Origin: Eupeodes corollae
Taxonomy: Eukaryota; Arthropoda; Insecta; Diptera; Syrphidae
Length of the DNA: 64,000 nucleotides
Direction of reading: 5' to 3'
Assembly: GCF_945859685.1 (NCBI RefSeq)
Contig: NC_079148.1
Span: 19,727,946-19,791,945, forward strand
Both the position numbers and the translations under genes were made by a program. Below are positions 35,331 to 46,741 of this stretch, piece after piece. A model generated the notes under the pieces. It was not told the DNA's origin, did not search any database, and was given only the letters and a program-made list of their open reading frames with translations. Each line of letters opens with the position of its first letter. Position 1 is the stretch's first letter.

Positions 35331-36860
35331 AACTTCCCATAGGAAGTTATTGTAATGGGTCCGATTTGTCAAATTGCAAATTTTGACATTCCCTGACGTT
35401 TTAAGGTCCTTATCAGGTCGAAATACATTTTGTTTAGAAAGATGTATGTGCGTGCGTGTGTACGTACGTTCTCGACTCTTTTTTTCGTCGTCAAAGCTCA
35501 AGAACCAGAAGAGATATCGACTTCAAATAAATTTTGTTATACAGAAACTGCTTTCAAGAAAATTGCATGCGTGGTTTTTTAGTTAAAAAAAGGTGAACAT
35601 TTTGGTTAACCCTAAATATCTTACGAACTAAAAACGCTAGAGACTTACTTGGATTAAATTTTATAAAATATATTGTAACGTGATACCAAGGAACTATATT
35701 TTTTGAAAAAATCCAATTAATGTTTTTTTTTTGTAAAACAAAAACACTGAAAAAAATATTTGTAACCTCGAAAATTTTAAGATTACAAAATAATTTTATC
35801 TCCAAACAATTTTGCAAAACGAAAAATAACGTTTTTAACATTTTGAGAAAAACCGAATTGACAGTTTTTTTTAATAAGAAATAAAAACCTAAGAAAAACA
35901 TTACTCAAAATTGGTAAACATTGATTTTTGACTCAAATATCTTTTCAAAGATTTGATATTATGGTTTTCAACATTCGGACAAATTTTGAGAAAAATTGAA
36001 TTAACATTTTGTTTAACATAAAATAAAGACCTTAAACGAATATTACTAAAAGTTCGAAAAAATTGATTTTTTACTCAAATATCTTTTCAAAACTTTTAGA
36101 TATTGGCTTTAAACTTCTTTTGTCTTGTAAAAAATATTTTTGTGAAGTAAAATTTTGAGAAAAATCGAATTGACATTTTTTTTTACAAAAAATAAAAACC
36201 TGAACAAAAAAATTAATAAAAGTTGGTAAAAATGGATTTTCGATTCAAATATCTTTTCAAAAATTTGAGATTATGGCTTCCAATTAGTTTTAACTTGTAA
36301 GAAATATTATTTCCAACATTGGACAAGTTTTTTAACAAAAAATAAAGACCTGAAACGGATATTACTAAAAGTTCGTAAAAATCGATTTTTGACTCAAATA
36401 TCTTTACAATAATTTGAGATTATGTTTCCAACTTATTTTATCTTATAAGAAATATTGTTTTTAACATTATAAATTTTTTTTAGAAAAATCGAATCGACAG
36501 TTTTTTTTATAAAAATTAAAAACGTAAAAAAAACAATACTTAAACTTAGTAAAAATTTACTTTCGACTCAAATAGCTTTTAAAAATTAAGAATATTGTCT
36601 TAAAACTTTTTTATATAATATTGTTTTCGATATTCAGTAGTTTTTTTTATAAAAATCCAACAGTCCGTTTTTTCATAAAAAAATAAAATCTACAAAAATA
36701 GTACGCAAGTTTTGTAAAAATTGATGTTCGGTTCTTGATATCTCTCAAATTAATTTTATTCATCTAATTTGCAAAAATTTAAGAAATGCTAAATTAGTAA
36801 AAAAAATGTTTCGACTAAAAATCTATATAACAAAACCAGATTTTCAAACTAAACTATTTC
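35331..36860 (+). mobile_element. Family A repeat copy A6
   Basis: Starts with the intact hairpin AACTTCCCATAGGAAGTT and the alternating GTGCGTGCGTGTGTACGTAC tract. It carries CAAGAACCAGAAGAGATATC and a core of about six to seven monomers (recurrent GACTCAAATATCTTTxCAA and ATCGAATTGACATTTT words between 35840 and 36560). The final ~100 bases with the T6 terminus are not recognisable before the next copy begins at 36892. Confidence 0.8.
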
Positions 36861-36891
36861 TTAATATGAAAATTTAATTTAATTAATTTTA

Positions 36892-37335
36892 AACTTCCCA
36901 TAGGAAGTTATTGTAATGGGTCCGATTTGTCAAATTGAAAATTTTGAAATTTCTCGACGTTTCAAGGTCCCTAGAGTCGAAAGAAAATATTTTTAGAAAG
37001 ATGTCTGTGCGTGCGTGTGTACGTACGTTTGTACGTCCGTACGTTCGCGACGTTTTTTTCGTCCTCCATAGCTCAAGAACCAGAAGAGATATCGACTTCA
37101 AATAAATTTTGTTATACAGATAATAAAACAGAAAGATGCAGAAAGGGCATATTCAGTAATTTGTATATAAAAATCCAACAGTTCGTTTTTTCATAAAAAA
37201 TTAAATCTACATAAAATAGTACGCAAATTTGGTAAAAATTGATACGAGTACATATAGACAAACTTTTAAGCAAGACAAATCGATAGACGAAATGGGAAGT
37301 TATCAGTGTGGGTCGGAACTCAGACTCTATTTTAA
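36892..37335 (+). mobile_element. Family A copy A7, internally deleted
   Basis: Both termini are present: hairpin AACTTCCCATAGGAAGTT at the left, and ATGGGAAGTTATCAGTGTGG plus a mutated GCCTC end at the right. Most of the monomer core is missing. The join is near 37149, where GCAGAAAGGGC runs straight into ATATTCAGTAATTTGTATAT. An exact 8-base word, ATTTTAAA, flanks the copy at 36887-36894 and just past 37328, possibly a target duplication. Confidence 0.8.
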
Positions 37336-38291
37336 AAACCTGATGTGACGGACAAAAATTTTGAGGTTAGATTTGATTTAAGGACAACTTAATCCCTTAA
37401 ACGAGTATTACTTTGTTTGTGTGACAGACAAAAAAAAATATTTTTGTCGACTAGTGTAATTTAAATTTTTGGTACTTTTAAAAAACTGATGACATTCGTC
37501 TCACTAAAATATTACACGGACACCTTAAAATTGTTTATATTTCCGCACTTCACAACTTCCTGCGTCTTTCGAACTTGGGGTTCCACCACAAAATTGACTG
37601 CATTTATCTTAATTCAAAAATAATATTTTAATCATCGCTAAACGTATGACATTATAAAAACATGAAAAGTTCATACTTAAAATTAATATCGCTAACAGGT
37701 GTGATAATAGTGAAACCAATAAAATAAAATAATTTATTTGACGAAAATTAATTACTCCCTGATGATTTAAGCGATTAGGCTCTATTTAATTAATAAATAA
37801 TAAATAAGCTGTTTTCCCCAATAAAAAAAAAAAAACAATAAATTATTAATAAATAAAGTTGTAAGCGAAAATCATTTACTGTATTCATTTCGGTGGCAAC
37901 ATTAATCTTTAATATGATCCCAAATCACCATCATCATAATTATTTAGCCGCATAGAATCACAAGAACAACGCTAGCGGTAGCGGCCAGGGCGGTATAACA
38001 TGTGACGTAAATTACACAAAGGGGAAAAATAAAAATTCTCTTTTTAAAACATTTTAATTAAATATCAACTTATACATACATAAATATGTTTATTTTATAT
38101 ATTTTTTTTGCAACGAATGGCGCGGCGAGGCGGCGGTGTTGTATTAACGTGATGATGAAAAACAAAATATATCTACATTAATTACCAATGTACTGAGATA
38201 AAATAAATAAAATTTAAATTATTATGTTTCATCGTGTTCATGAATTTTATGAAATCTCTTTTTGGTTTTTTGTTTATTTTTCGTAGTTCTC
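37336..38291. other. Unique-looking sequence with GC-rich islets
   Basis: 37965-38005 (AACGCTAGCGGTAGCGGCCA) and 38118-38140 (GGCGCGGCGAGGCGGCGG) stand out against AT-rich DNA. This could be host intronic regulatory sequence. No frame, splice signal or repeat end supports a gene. Confidence 0.35.
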
Positions 38292-39050
38292 TTAAGGGGG
38301 TATTCTGGTCTAGAAATTAAAAAAATCGATTTTTTTTTTCTTTTCATATTTTCATAGTTTAATTATTTAAGAATATGTCTACGAGAGGATTTTCCCAAAT
38401 TCAAATTATTTTCGGAGAAATAAGTATTTTGCTGAGCAGATATCCAAATCGGTTGGGCTGCAACTAATAGAACAAAAGACATACTGGGGTACTTTAAACG
38501 CGTTTTTCTCAGAACTGTCTTTTTGAATCTGATACCCACGATTTCTCAGGTTCTGCAGAACCGATTTACTTGAAATTTTAAGAGATTCTTCTTTAGGGAC
38601 TTGTCTACGTCCGGAACTACGGCCATCCCCAAATTTTCATTTTTAATATTTTTAACAAATCGAAGAATGTTCAAAAAAATGGTAAATTTTTTATATTTTT
38701 CTTTAGACAGCCGCCATTTTGTAAAAAGAAATGTTTGTAACTTTTCCGTAGTTCCAGACATTGCGACATTATTGTAGATTAATAATCTTTTTTAGTTTTT
38801 GATTTCAGATTTCTAGGAGAGTTAAAATCGTGGGTATGGTCACGCACCAAATTTTTGAGACGCACCACTCCATGAACTGATAACTAACGGAATTTTGATT
38901 TTTTTTTTTACTTTTTTATTTTTTTTGTATGCTTCTAATGTGAATAAATAATGTATAAAAAAATGTATGGTAAAATTGTTGCTTGCTTTTTTCTACAGCA
39001 CTTCAAAAATTACCTAAAATTCATGTCTCTAGACCAGAATACCCCCTTAA
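38292..39050. mobile_element. Non-autonomous TTAA-flanked fold-back element (751 bp)
   Basis: TTAA at 38292-38295 and 39047-39050 bracket a 751-bp element with perfect 19-bp terminal inverted repeats, GGGGGTATTCTGGTCTAGA. Inner parts also pair: GATACCCACGATTT (about 38530) with AAATCGTGGGTAT (about 38827), and TCCGGAACTACGG (about 38609) with CCGTAGTTCCAGA (about 38745). The whole element is therefore an imperfect fold-back. TTAA target duplication is the hallmark of piggyBac-type transposition. No transposase frame is present, so it would depend on a partner elsewhere. Confidence 0.85.
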
Positions 39051-40369
39051 AGTTAAAAACACGATGCTGTGTAATTTGTTTTTCAGAAAATTTATTAAAT
39101 AAACATTATTTTAAAAAAATAGGAAAAACATGAAAACACGAGCCCACCTGTTAGAAGGAGAGGAAGGGGCAGGAATTTATACATTCGGTGGTGCATAAGT
39201 GATGAAAATTATTTAAATTTTGTCTGCATGTAAGAAATTTATTAAATAATATCAAAATATTTTTCTTTTTTCATGAATTACAAGTTCGTAACATTGAATT
39301 TTTATTTCATGTTTATGAAGATTAAATCAGTTTGACAAAATAAATATTTTTTTTTATTTAATGAATTAATTTGATGGATAATAACAGATGCTTATGATGC
39401 GAAGAAAAATATTTATATTTTTTGACGCGGAAATTTGATTAAATAATTCTTTGTTTTAATATAAAATAAGTTGGTATGTTCTAAAAATTTTATCATTTTT
39501 CAATTAATTTGTACGAAAGATGACCAAGTTATGCAAAATTAATAACAAGTCCAACTTTTAAAGCAACTGCGGTTTTAAGATGTTATTTTATTATGTTATC
39601 GATAGAAAACAAAAACAACTGCTTTCAATATCGTCTCCCAGACTATGTTAAATCATTCTTAGAACAAATTACACACATTTTTCTTCGTTAAATCCTCTTA
39701 ACATTTTGTATGTCAAATGTTGACAATAGGTTGAAAATTATTAGTTGTTTTGATTAATAATGCCAAAAGGAAGGTTGACAGAAATAAAATACAATTTCTG
39801 AAGGTATAAAAAGTTTTCTCATGAAATTCAAAAATAAAAACAAAATTGAAGAAAGAAAAACGAAACAAAAATAAAAAACATTTTAATCTAAAGGAAAATA
39901 CTGTAACGTCAAAAATGATTTATGTGTTTGTTCATTTGAGGAAAAAAAAGTATTTTTGAAAAAAGAAAATACAAAATAAAATATCCACATATGACAAAGT
40001 GTTTTTGTTTTCCTGTTTAGTTTTTGTAATAATGCATTTCTAAGAAAAAAGAAATGTTTTCAAAGTTTATTTTAGTATTTTTAAGTAAAATGTTGAATAT
40101 TTCGAAATTCAAAAGCATTGGTGTAGATTTTATGAACACGAAATTCATATTTTGTAAATATATGTATTTGTTAAAATTGTAAGACTGGTATTTGAATAGC
40201 AATAAATAAGTCAAAATATTTATAGAATTCTATTTAATCATTCGTTTGTAGATTTCATAATACCGTTTCTTAACTCAAAATCTTGTGTAGCTGTCATTTT
40301 TGGCAGAACTAAATATATTTTTTGAAGAAATGAAGAAATTAATTATACTTTTTACTTGTGACAGTCTGT
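39051..40369. other. AT-rich sequence without recognised features
   Basis: No element ends, RNA genes or meaningful frames seen. Confidence 0.45.
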
Positions 40370-40635
40370 TTGTCAGTCCTGTCCTCTATAGCTTTAACCA
40401 TTTAGGGGATTAAGTTCAAACTTGGGAAATTCAAATTTTTACAAATCTTTAAATGCAAAAAACATATTTTTGTAAATTTATATTTTTTTTTTTTCAGAGC
40501 AAGCTCTCATATATTTGATCATTAAAAATATGGAGTTTTTGTGTTTTTTTAATATACAAAAAATTAAAATTTTTTTATCTCAAAATTTCTAAGAAAATTG
40601 AGATGTATATAAAAAGTATATTTAAAAACCCTCCG
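40370..40635 (-). repeat. Repeat Z fragment
   Basis: The reverse complement shows Z landmarks: TGATCAAATATATGAGAGCTTGCTCTG and, further on, GACAGGACTGACAAACAGAC, corresponding to the GACAGACGGGACAGACGG tract of Z1. It is interrupted on its right by the LINE at 40653. Confidence 0.4.
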
Positions 40636-40652
40636 ACCATTTTCGAAAAGAA

Positions 40653-41403
40653 AGCGACAATAAAAGCGGTTACTTCAACTGAGGTAAAATCAAAGCTTGT
40701 TTCATGCTGCCGCGAAGAGCTTACGCACAGAGCACAACATTAGACTCTGCTGGGTCCCAGGCCACAGCAATATACTAGGCAACGAGAAAGCCGATGAATT
40801 AGCAAGATTAGGTTCAATGCTTGACGTAAGCCAAGCTCAGCTAATTAGCACCCCTACCTGTTATTTAAAACAGGAAATTTCAAAAAGAATAACTATTAAG
40901 GCCAATAAGAGGTGGAACCTTCTTGACACCTGCGGCACTACAAAAAAGATATGGCCCTGTTTTAACAAACAAAGAACGGAAAGAATTATGCAGCTACACA
41001 AGGGATCACTCCGATCTCTTGTAAGCATAATCACCGGACATAATCTGTTAGGTTATCATATGAAAAAGATTAGAATCAGTTAAGATGATCTATGCAGAGG
41101 ATGCGGTGACGAGGAGGTGCATAAAGACACTCCGCACTTTCTGTATCACTGTCCCGCACTCTCCTATCAAAGGAAGAAACTGCTTGGCAACTATTTCTTC
41201 GGGGATTTAGAAGAACTCTCTAATACGCCAGGTACTAACATTCTGAACTTCGTCAAAGCCTCTAAATGGCTTGACTTACAGAACACATAGGTTTTTCTTT
41301 TCAGCTTGAGTAGCAATACTCACGGTTATCACAATGGATCTGTATCGATCTAAGTGTGACAGTAAAGACATCAACTGTCAGCCCCTCAACCTAACCTAAC
41401 CTA
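40653..41403 (+). pseudogene. 5'-truncated RNase H LINE with (CCTAA)n tail and 17-bp target duplication
   Basis: Flanked by an exact 17-bp duplication, ACCATTTTCGAAAAGAA (40636-40652 and 41404-41420), so the insertion is fairly recent. It encodes the end of ORF2. A truncated RNase H with WVPGHSNILGNEKADELARL (40697 onward) is followed by the zinc-knuckle CRGCGDEEVH...HFLYHCPAL, ending at TAG 41288-41290. A frameshift near 40715 and an in-frame TAA at 41081-41083 disable it. The 3' UTR contains TATCACAATGGATC and CTAAGTG and ends in three CCTAA repeats instead of poly(A). The same arrangement is seen at 54442-55224. Confidence 0.9.
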
Positions 41404-41425
41404 ACCATTTTCGAAAAGAAGAAAT

Positions 41426-42886
41426 AAAAAGAGGTTGGGATGCGACCCACACTGATAACTTACCATCCCGTCTGTCAAATTATCTTGCTTAAAAGTTTGT
41501 AGGTTTTCGTGTTGGGTTAAAAAGTTGTTAGTTGAATTATTTTCAAACATTTTAAAATTACCAACAATATTTTTCAAATAAAAAAATAATTTAGTTTGAA
41601 AATCTAGTTTTGTTAAATAGATTTTTAGTCGAAAACAAATTGTTACCAATTTTAGTAACATTTCTTAAATTTTACAAATTGGACGAATAAAATTATTTGA
41701 GAGATATCAACAACTGAACACAAATTTTTACCAAATTTGCGTTCTATTTCTTGTAGATTTTATTTTTTATGAAAAAACGGACTGTTGGATTCTTATAAAA
41801 AGACTACTGAATATCGAAAACAATGTTTTCTGTGAAATAAAAAAAGTTTGAAGACAATATTTTTAATTTTTGAAAAGCTATTTGAGTCGAAAGTAATTTT
41901 TTATCAAGTTTAAGTATTGTTTTTTTGTCAGGTTTTTATATTTTGTAAAAAAAACTGTCAATCTGTCAATTCGATTTTTCTTAAAATTTTGCTGAAGGTA
42001 GACAACAATATTTTTTTAAAAGATTACAGTAGTTTAAAAAAAGTATCTCAAAGTTTTAAAATGATACTAGAGTCCAAAATCAATTTTTACCAACTTTTGT
42101 TATTTTTTTTTTAGGTTTTTAGTTTTTTGTAAAAAATTGTCAATATGATTTTTCTCAAAATTTTACCGAATGTTGCAAAACAATATTTCTTTTAAATTGA
42201 AATTGATTGGAAGCCATAAACTCAAATTTTTAAAAAGATATTTGAGTCGAAAATAAATTTTTACCAACTTTGAGTAATTTTTTTTCAGTTTTTATTTTTT
42301 ATTATAAAAACTGTTAGTTTGAGTTTTCTCCAGATTAAACCATTACCAGATTACCAGATGTTAAAAACGTTATTTTTCGTTGGAAAAGATTGTTTTGGAG
42401 ATGAAATCATTTCTTATTTGTAAAATGTTTGAGCTGACAATTTTTTTGTCAGGTTTCTTTGATTTATAAAAAACCGTTAATCGGATTTTTTTCCAAAAAT
42501 ATACTGGTGTGGTATCACGTTACAATACATAATATAAAATTTAATTCAAAGCTCTATTGTCATTAGTTCGCGAGATATTTTGGGTTGACAAAAATGTTCA
42601 ATATTTTTTTAAACTGCTATGGTAAAAAAATAACCCACACAATTTTCTTGAGAGTCCTTTCTGCATCTTCCTGCATCTGTATAACCAAATTTACTTGAAG
42701 TCAATATCTCTTCAGGTTCTTGAGCTATAGACAACGAAAAAAACGTTGTGAACGTACGGGCACACGCACGTACAGACATCTGTCTAAAAATCTATTATAT
42801 TGACTCTAGGGACCTTAAAACTCCGAGAAATGTCCAAATTCAATTCGATAAATCGGACCCATTACAATAACTTCCTACGGGAAGTT
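41426..42886 (-). mobile_element. Family A repeat copy A8
   Basis: Reverse orientation: AAAAAGAGGTTGGGATGCGACCC at the left, hairpin AACTTCCTACGGGAAGTT at the right. The core holds several monomers (TTTGAGTCGAAAxTAATTTTT near 41883 and 42242). Its hairpin end is joined directly to the T-rich end of the next copy at 42887. Confidence 0.85.
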
Positions 42887-43520
42887 AAAAAGAGGCTGGG
42901 ATGCTATCTATTCTGGTAGGGAAAGTCTATGGTCGATTTTTCGTACAATATTGTGTGTGAGGTAAAAACACCATTTCAAAAACAAATTCTTATGAGTTTT
43001 TGCAGTTATTCGTGTTTTTGATTTCAATCTCTGTTCTTGGTTCAGACATTTTTAGTTGAAAACCAATTTTTTCAATTTTAGCAACATTTTTTGAAAGTTG
43101 TATTTCTTCTACAAAAAATACTAATTGAAAATTATCTTACGTTAACAAAAAATTTTGCAAAGAAATAATTTTGAATTTAATGTTTTCATCTGCGGTTTCA
43201 ATTTTGCGTAGTATTTTTCTGTAGATTTGTATTTTTTTTAAATAACTGACTTGGATTTTTCTAAAAATTTTAATAAATGTTGAAAACAATATTTTTTGTA
43301 AGACACAATCGTTTTGAAAGCAATAAAATAAAATTCAAGTAGTAGTTACTTCGAATTTTCTAAAAAAACCCCACCAAAAACGTTATTCTTCATTACGTAA
43401 AATGAAATTATTTTAAAAGCGATATCAAATCATTCAATTATTTATCAATTATAGGTACTATTTGTTTGTAAACAAAAACCATTGTGAACTTTATAAATTT
43501 TTGACCAATTTAAAAATATC
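42887..43520 (-). mobile_element. Family A copy A9, degraded, head-to-tail with A8
   Basis: Immediately after the A8 hairpin the sequence reads AAAAAGAGGCTGGGATGC, the opposite terminus of the same family in the same orientation. Decayed monomer-like sequence follows (TTAGTTGAAAACCAATTTTTT, GACTTGGATTTTTCTAAAAATTTTAAT), then ACGTTATTCTTCATTACGTAAAAT near 43380. The hairpin end is lost. Confidence 0.65.
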
Positions 43521-44180
43521 TTTTACCTATGAAAATAAAAGTGTAAAGCTTTTTCAACAGCCTTCAAAATGTAGTATACCTACATTCACTTATATTTACC
43601 TTTGAACGCAGTTATAGATAATATTGTTTCAATTTAATATATATTTTAATTTGCAATCGCTTATAGATTATTTTGTTTACTAAATTACCATTCATCAAAA
43701 TCGAACAGAAATTTGAGAAAATATGATTTGTACAATCTTTTGCAAGAAAATTAGTACATAATATTTATTTCTAATTTTTGTGATACGCTATATTTTATTT
43801 TTTTTATTTTTTGTACTTAACTAAACAAAATTAAAGTTAAATATAAATAAGAAAAATAAAATTCAAATTATTACTATAAACAACCATCAGGTAAAAAATG
43901 CGAAATTCAAGCCTTTCTTGTCCTAATATAATAATATAAATAATATTATGAAGCTGAAGACTTTGTTTGTTTGTTTGATCTCGCGCCTCCTTTAAATTAA
44001 TTGAAACAATTAAAATTACTTATTTAATTTAATAAATTGTGATATAATTTGGACTTTTTTTAATTCATTTTTATTCACTATTTCTTAAAGCTGTCTTAAG
44101 GCTAGACAAACATTCATAAAACTAGTCTTATTATCCATAACTTATTGGTCCCATACGGACACCCTAAGTTCTGCCCTAAG
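43521..44180. other. AT-rich sequence without recognised features
   Basis: A short TTTG microsatellite lies near 43963-43977. Otherwise nothing. Confidence 0.4.
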
Positions 44181-45610
44181 ATCTATTTTACTGTAATTCA
44201 TTTTATTTATTTGTGTTTATTAGAAAAATAAAAAAGAAACTAATATCAATATTCTTTTTTACTTTTACTTAAAAACTACTTAAAATTAGGTTCTTAAATA
44301 AAACTTTAAACTAACTTAAACTACCTATTCTACCTATAAACTACTTAAAACTAGAACAACCACAGCAGCCAATCAAAATATCTAACATTTTTATTTTTCA
44401 TTTTTGGTTGTCCTTTTTTTTTATTCCATGTTTTCTTTTTTTAAATTATATATTTAATTTTTCTTTTAAATATATTTTTTGTATTTTTTTTGTTTGTGCC
44501 ACCATGCCTATTCTACTTATAACTAAACCCTAAAACTGGTTCTCCTGCTTCACCCTATCAGTTCAGTCCCGTTCAGACACAGCCCTACTGAACCGAAGGA
44601 CCTTTGCTCCACCTTGTGCCATGATGTCCCGATTGTACAGAAGTCGCCTATCCACGGTTCATCGTCTGACGTGGTAGATTAGCGGAACTGCCAATCTATC
44701 CTGTATCAGACCGCATCTGTCTAAAAAGAGGAATGCCTCTGGTGGAATGAAGCCGCTCAAGCATGGACTCTCAAAATACTCGTCGTTCGAATAGAATAAA
44801 ATTTTTGGTCGAAGCCATAGCTCTTGCAATGTGACCTCGAACAAGTTTTATTACGAAATTGTCAATTCTGTTGATTCGAGCCCCGACGTATAAGACCTCA
44901 TTGTCTCCGACTTCTATACATTCATTTTCAGTTTCCAGTCGTCGCAATATCGCTGAAGCTTGTCGAAAACACTCTGCAAGAGAGTTCTAATAACTTCATC
45001 CTTTCGGCCGTTCTGTACGCAATTAGATCGTTGGCGTACGCAATAGCCTTTCTAAGAATACCTATCAGATCGCTGATGAAAATGCTGAAGAGAATCGGCG
45101 AATTCACCGCTCTTTGTTGAAGACCATTGTTAATTTAGAATGTTGTGTTAAAGTTACATCGCCTCTTTTGATAATAAACTTTCTACCGTTTAGCATATCA
45201 TAAAGTATATACAACAATGGTTTGCTTATGCCAAGCCTGCTCAGTTTTAGGTAGAGACCCTCTAACCATACGGTGTTAAAGGCCTTTTCCAGATCAACCA
45301 GAACAGCACCTGTGCATTGTTGTTTTGATTTATTCCATTGCATATCAAAAACGAGTTTAGACGCAGCATAAATTGTGTCATGGCCCGCCTTGAACCCGAA
45401 CTGTTTATCTGGAATTATTTTGTTTTCCGCAGCCCACTTAGTCAGAGCCCTATTGATGATCTTTTTGAAAACTTTGCTCATGCACGGAAGAAGACTTATT
45501 TGACGATTGGATTTGTCCTTTCCCTTTTCCGGGACAGGATGAACCTCAGCGGTCTTCCATTGCACTGGGACTTAAGAAAACAGTTTTTGTATAACGCCGA
45601 TCAAAGGATT
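44181..45610 (-). pseudogene. LINE reverse transcriptase, truncated, YAND active site
   Basis: Minus strand. 45104-45565 encodes RT fingers and palm: HPVPEKGKDKS, ISLLPCMSKVFKKIINRAL, IIPDKQFGFKAGHDT and AVLVDLEKAFNTVWL (motif A with the catalytic aspartate). After a frameshift come VNSPILFSIFISDLIG and AYANDLIAYR, where motif C is YAND instead of YADD. That single change would abolish catalysis. A further C-terminal piece reads FLFLDRCGLIQDRLAVPL (44659-44844). The 5' end breaks near 45610. The 3' UTR extends left to an uncertain point. Confidence 0.8.
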
Positions 45611-45699
45611 AAAAAAGTATTTCTAGAAAGTACAAAAAGTTTTTTTTTTTAAATTATCCAAAAAACAAATCATGAAAGTTAAAAAAGAACTGTTTTTTT

Positions 45700-46741
45700 A
45701 ACTTCCCAAAGGAAGTTATTGTAATGGGTCCGATTTGTCAAATTGAAAATTTTGACATTTCTCGACGGTTCAAGGTCCCTTGAGTCGAAATAAGTACGTA
45801 CGTTCGCGACGTTATTTCGTCGTCCATAGCTCAAGAACCAGAAGAGATATCGATTTCAAATAAATTTTGTTATACAGATAATGAGGCAGAAAGGGATCTC
45901 AAGAAAATTCGTTGGTGGTTTTTTAACCATAGCAGTTTGAAAGGAAGGTGAAAATTTAGGTTAACCATAAATATCTTACGAACCAAAAACGCTCCAAAAT
46001 TTTACGACTAAAATATGCTTTCATCTACAAAACAATTTTGTGCAATGAAGAATAATGTTTTTGACATCTGACAAAATGTTGAGAAAAATCGAATTGACAG
46101 TTTTTTTTATAAAAAATAAAAATCTAAAAAAACATTACTCAAAGTTGGTAAAAATTGAATATCGATTCAAATATCTTTCCAAAAACTTTAAATTTAGACT
46201 TCAAACTTATTTTATCTTAAAAGAAATATTGTTTTCAACATTCTGAAAAATGTTGGGAAAAATCAAATTGACACATTTTTTACAAAAAATAAAAACCTTA
46301 AAAAAAAATTTAAAAAAGTTGGTAAAAATTGATTTTCGACTCAAATATCTTTTCAAACATTGTAGAAATTGGCTTTAAACTACTTTTATCTTTCAAAAAA
46401 TATTGTTGTGAGCATTCAGTAAAATTTTGAAAAAAATTAAATCGACGTTTTTTGTACAAAAAATTAAAAACCTAATAACAATTTAACAAAAGTTGGTACA
46501 AATTTATTTTCGATTCAAATATCTTTTCAAAAATTAAAAATATTGGCTTCAAACTAATTTTATTTCACAGTAAATATTGTTTTCGATATTCAGTAATTTT
46601 TATATAAAAATCCAACAGTCGGTTTTTTCATAAAAAATAAAATCTACAAAATTTGGTAAAAATTGATACGAGTACATATAAGACAAAACGACAGACGGGA
46701 TGGGAAGTTTTCAGTGCGGGTCGCATCCCAGCCTCTTTTTT
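45700..46741 (+). mobile_element. Family A repeat copy A10
   Basis: Forward, with both termini: AACTTCCCAAAGGAAGTT at the left (one mismatch in the loop) and GGGTCGCATCCCAGCCTC plus T6 at the right. About three monomers lie between 46030 and 46600. The end-proximal direct repeat is at 45711-45734 and 46703-46729. Part of the hairpin-proximal region is deleted (the CGTGCGTGTG tract is shortened to TACGTACGTTCGCGACG). Confidence 0.85.

Noticed and set aside
41388..41405. Interstitial telomere array (CCTAA)n.
   Set aside because: Only three units, exactly at the 3' end of a LINE inside its target duplication, and the same at 54442. It is a LINE tail, not an array.
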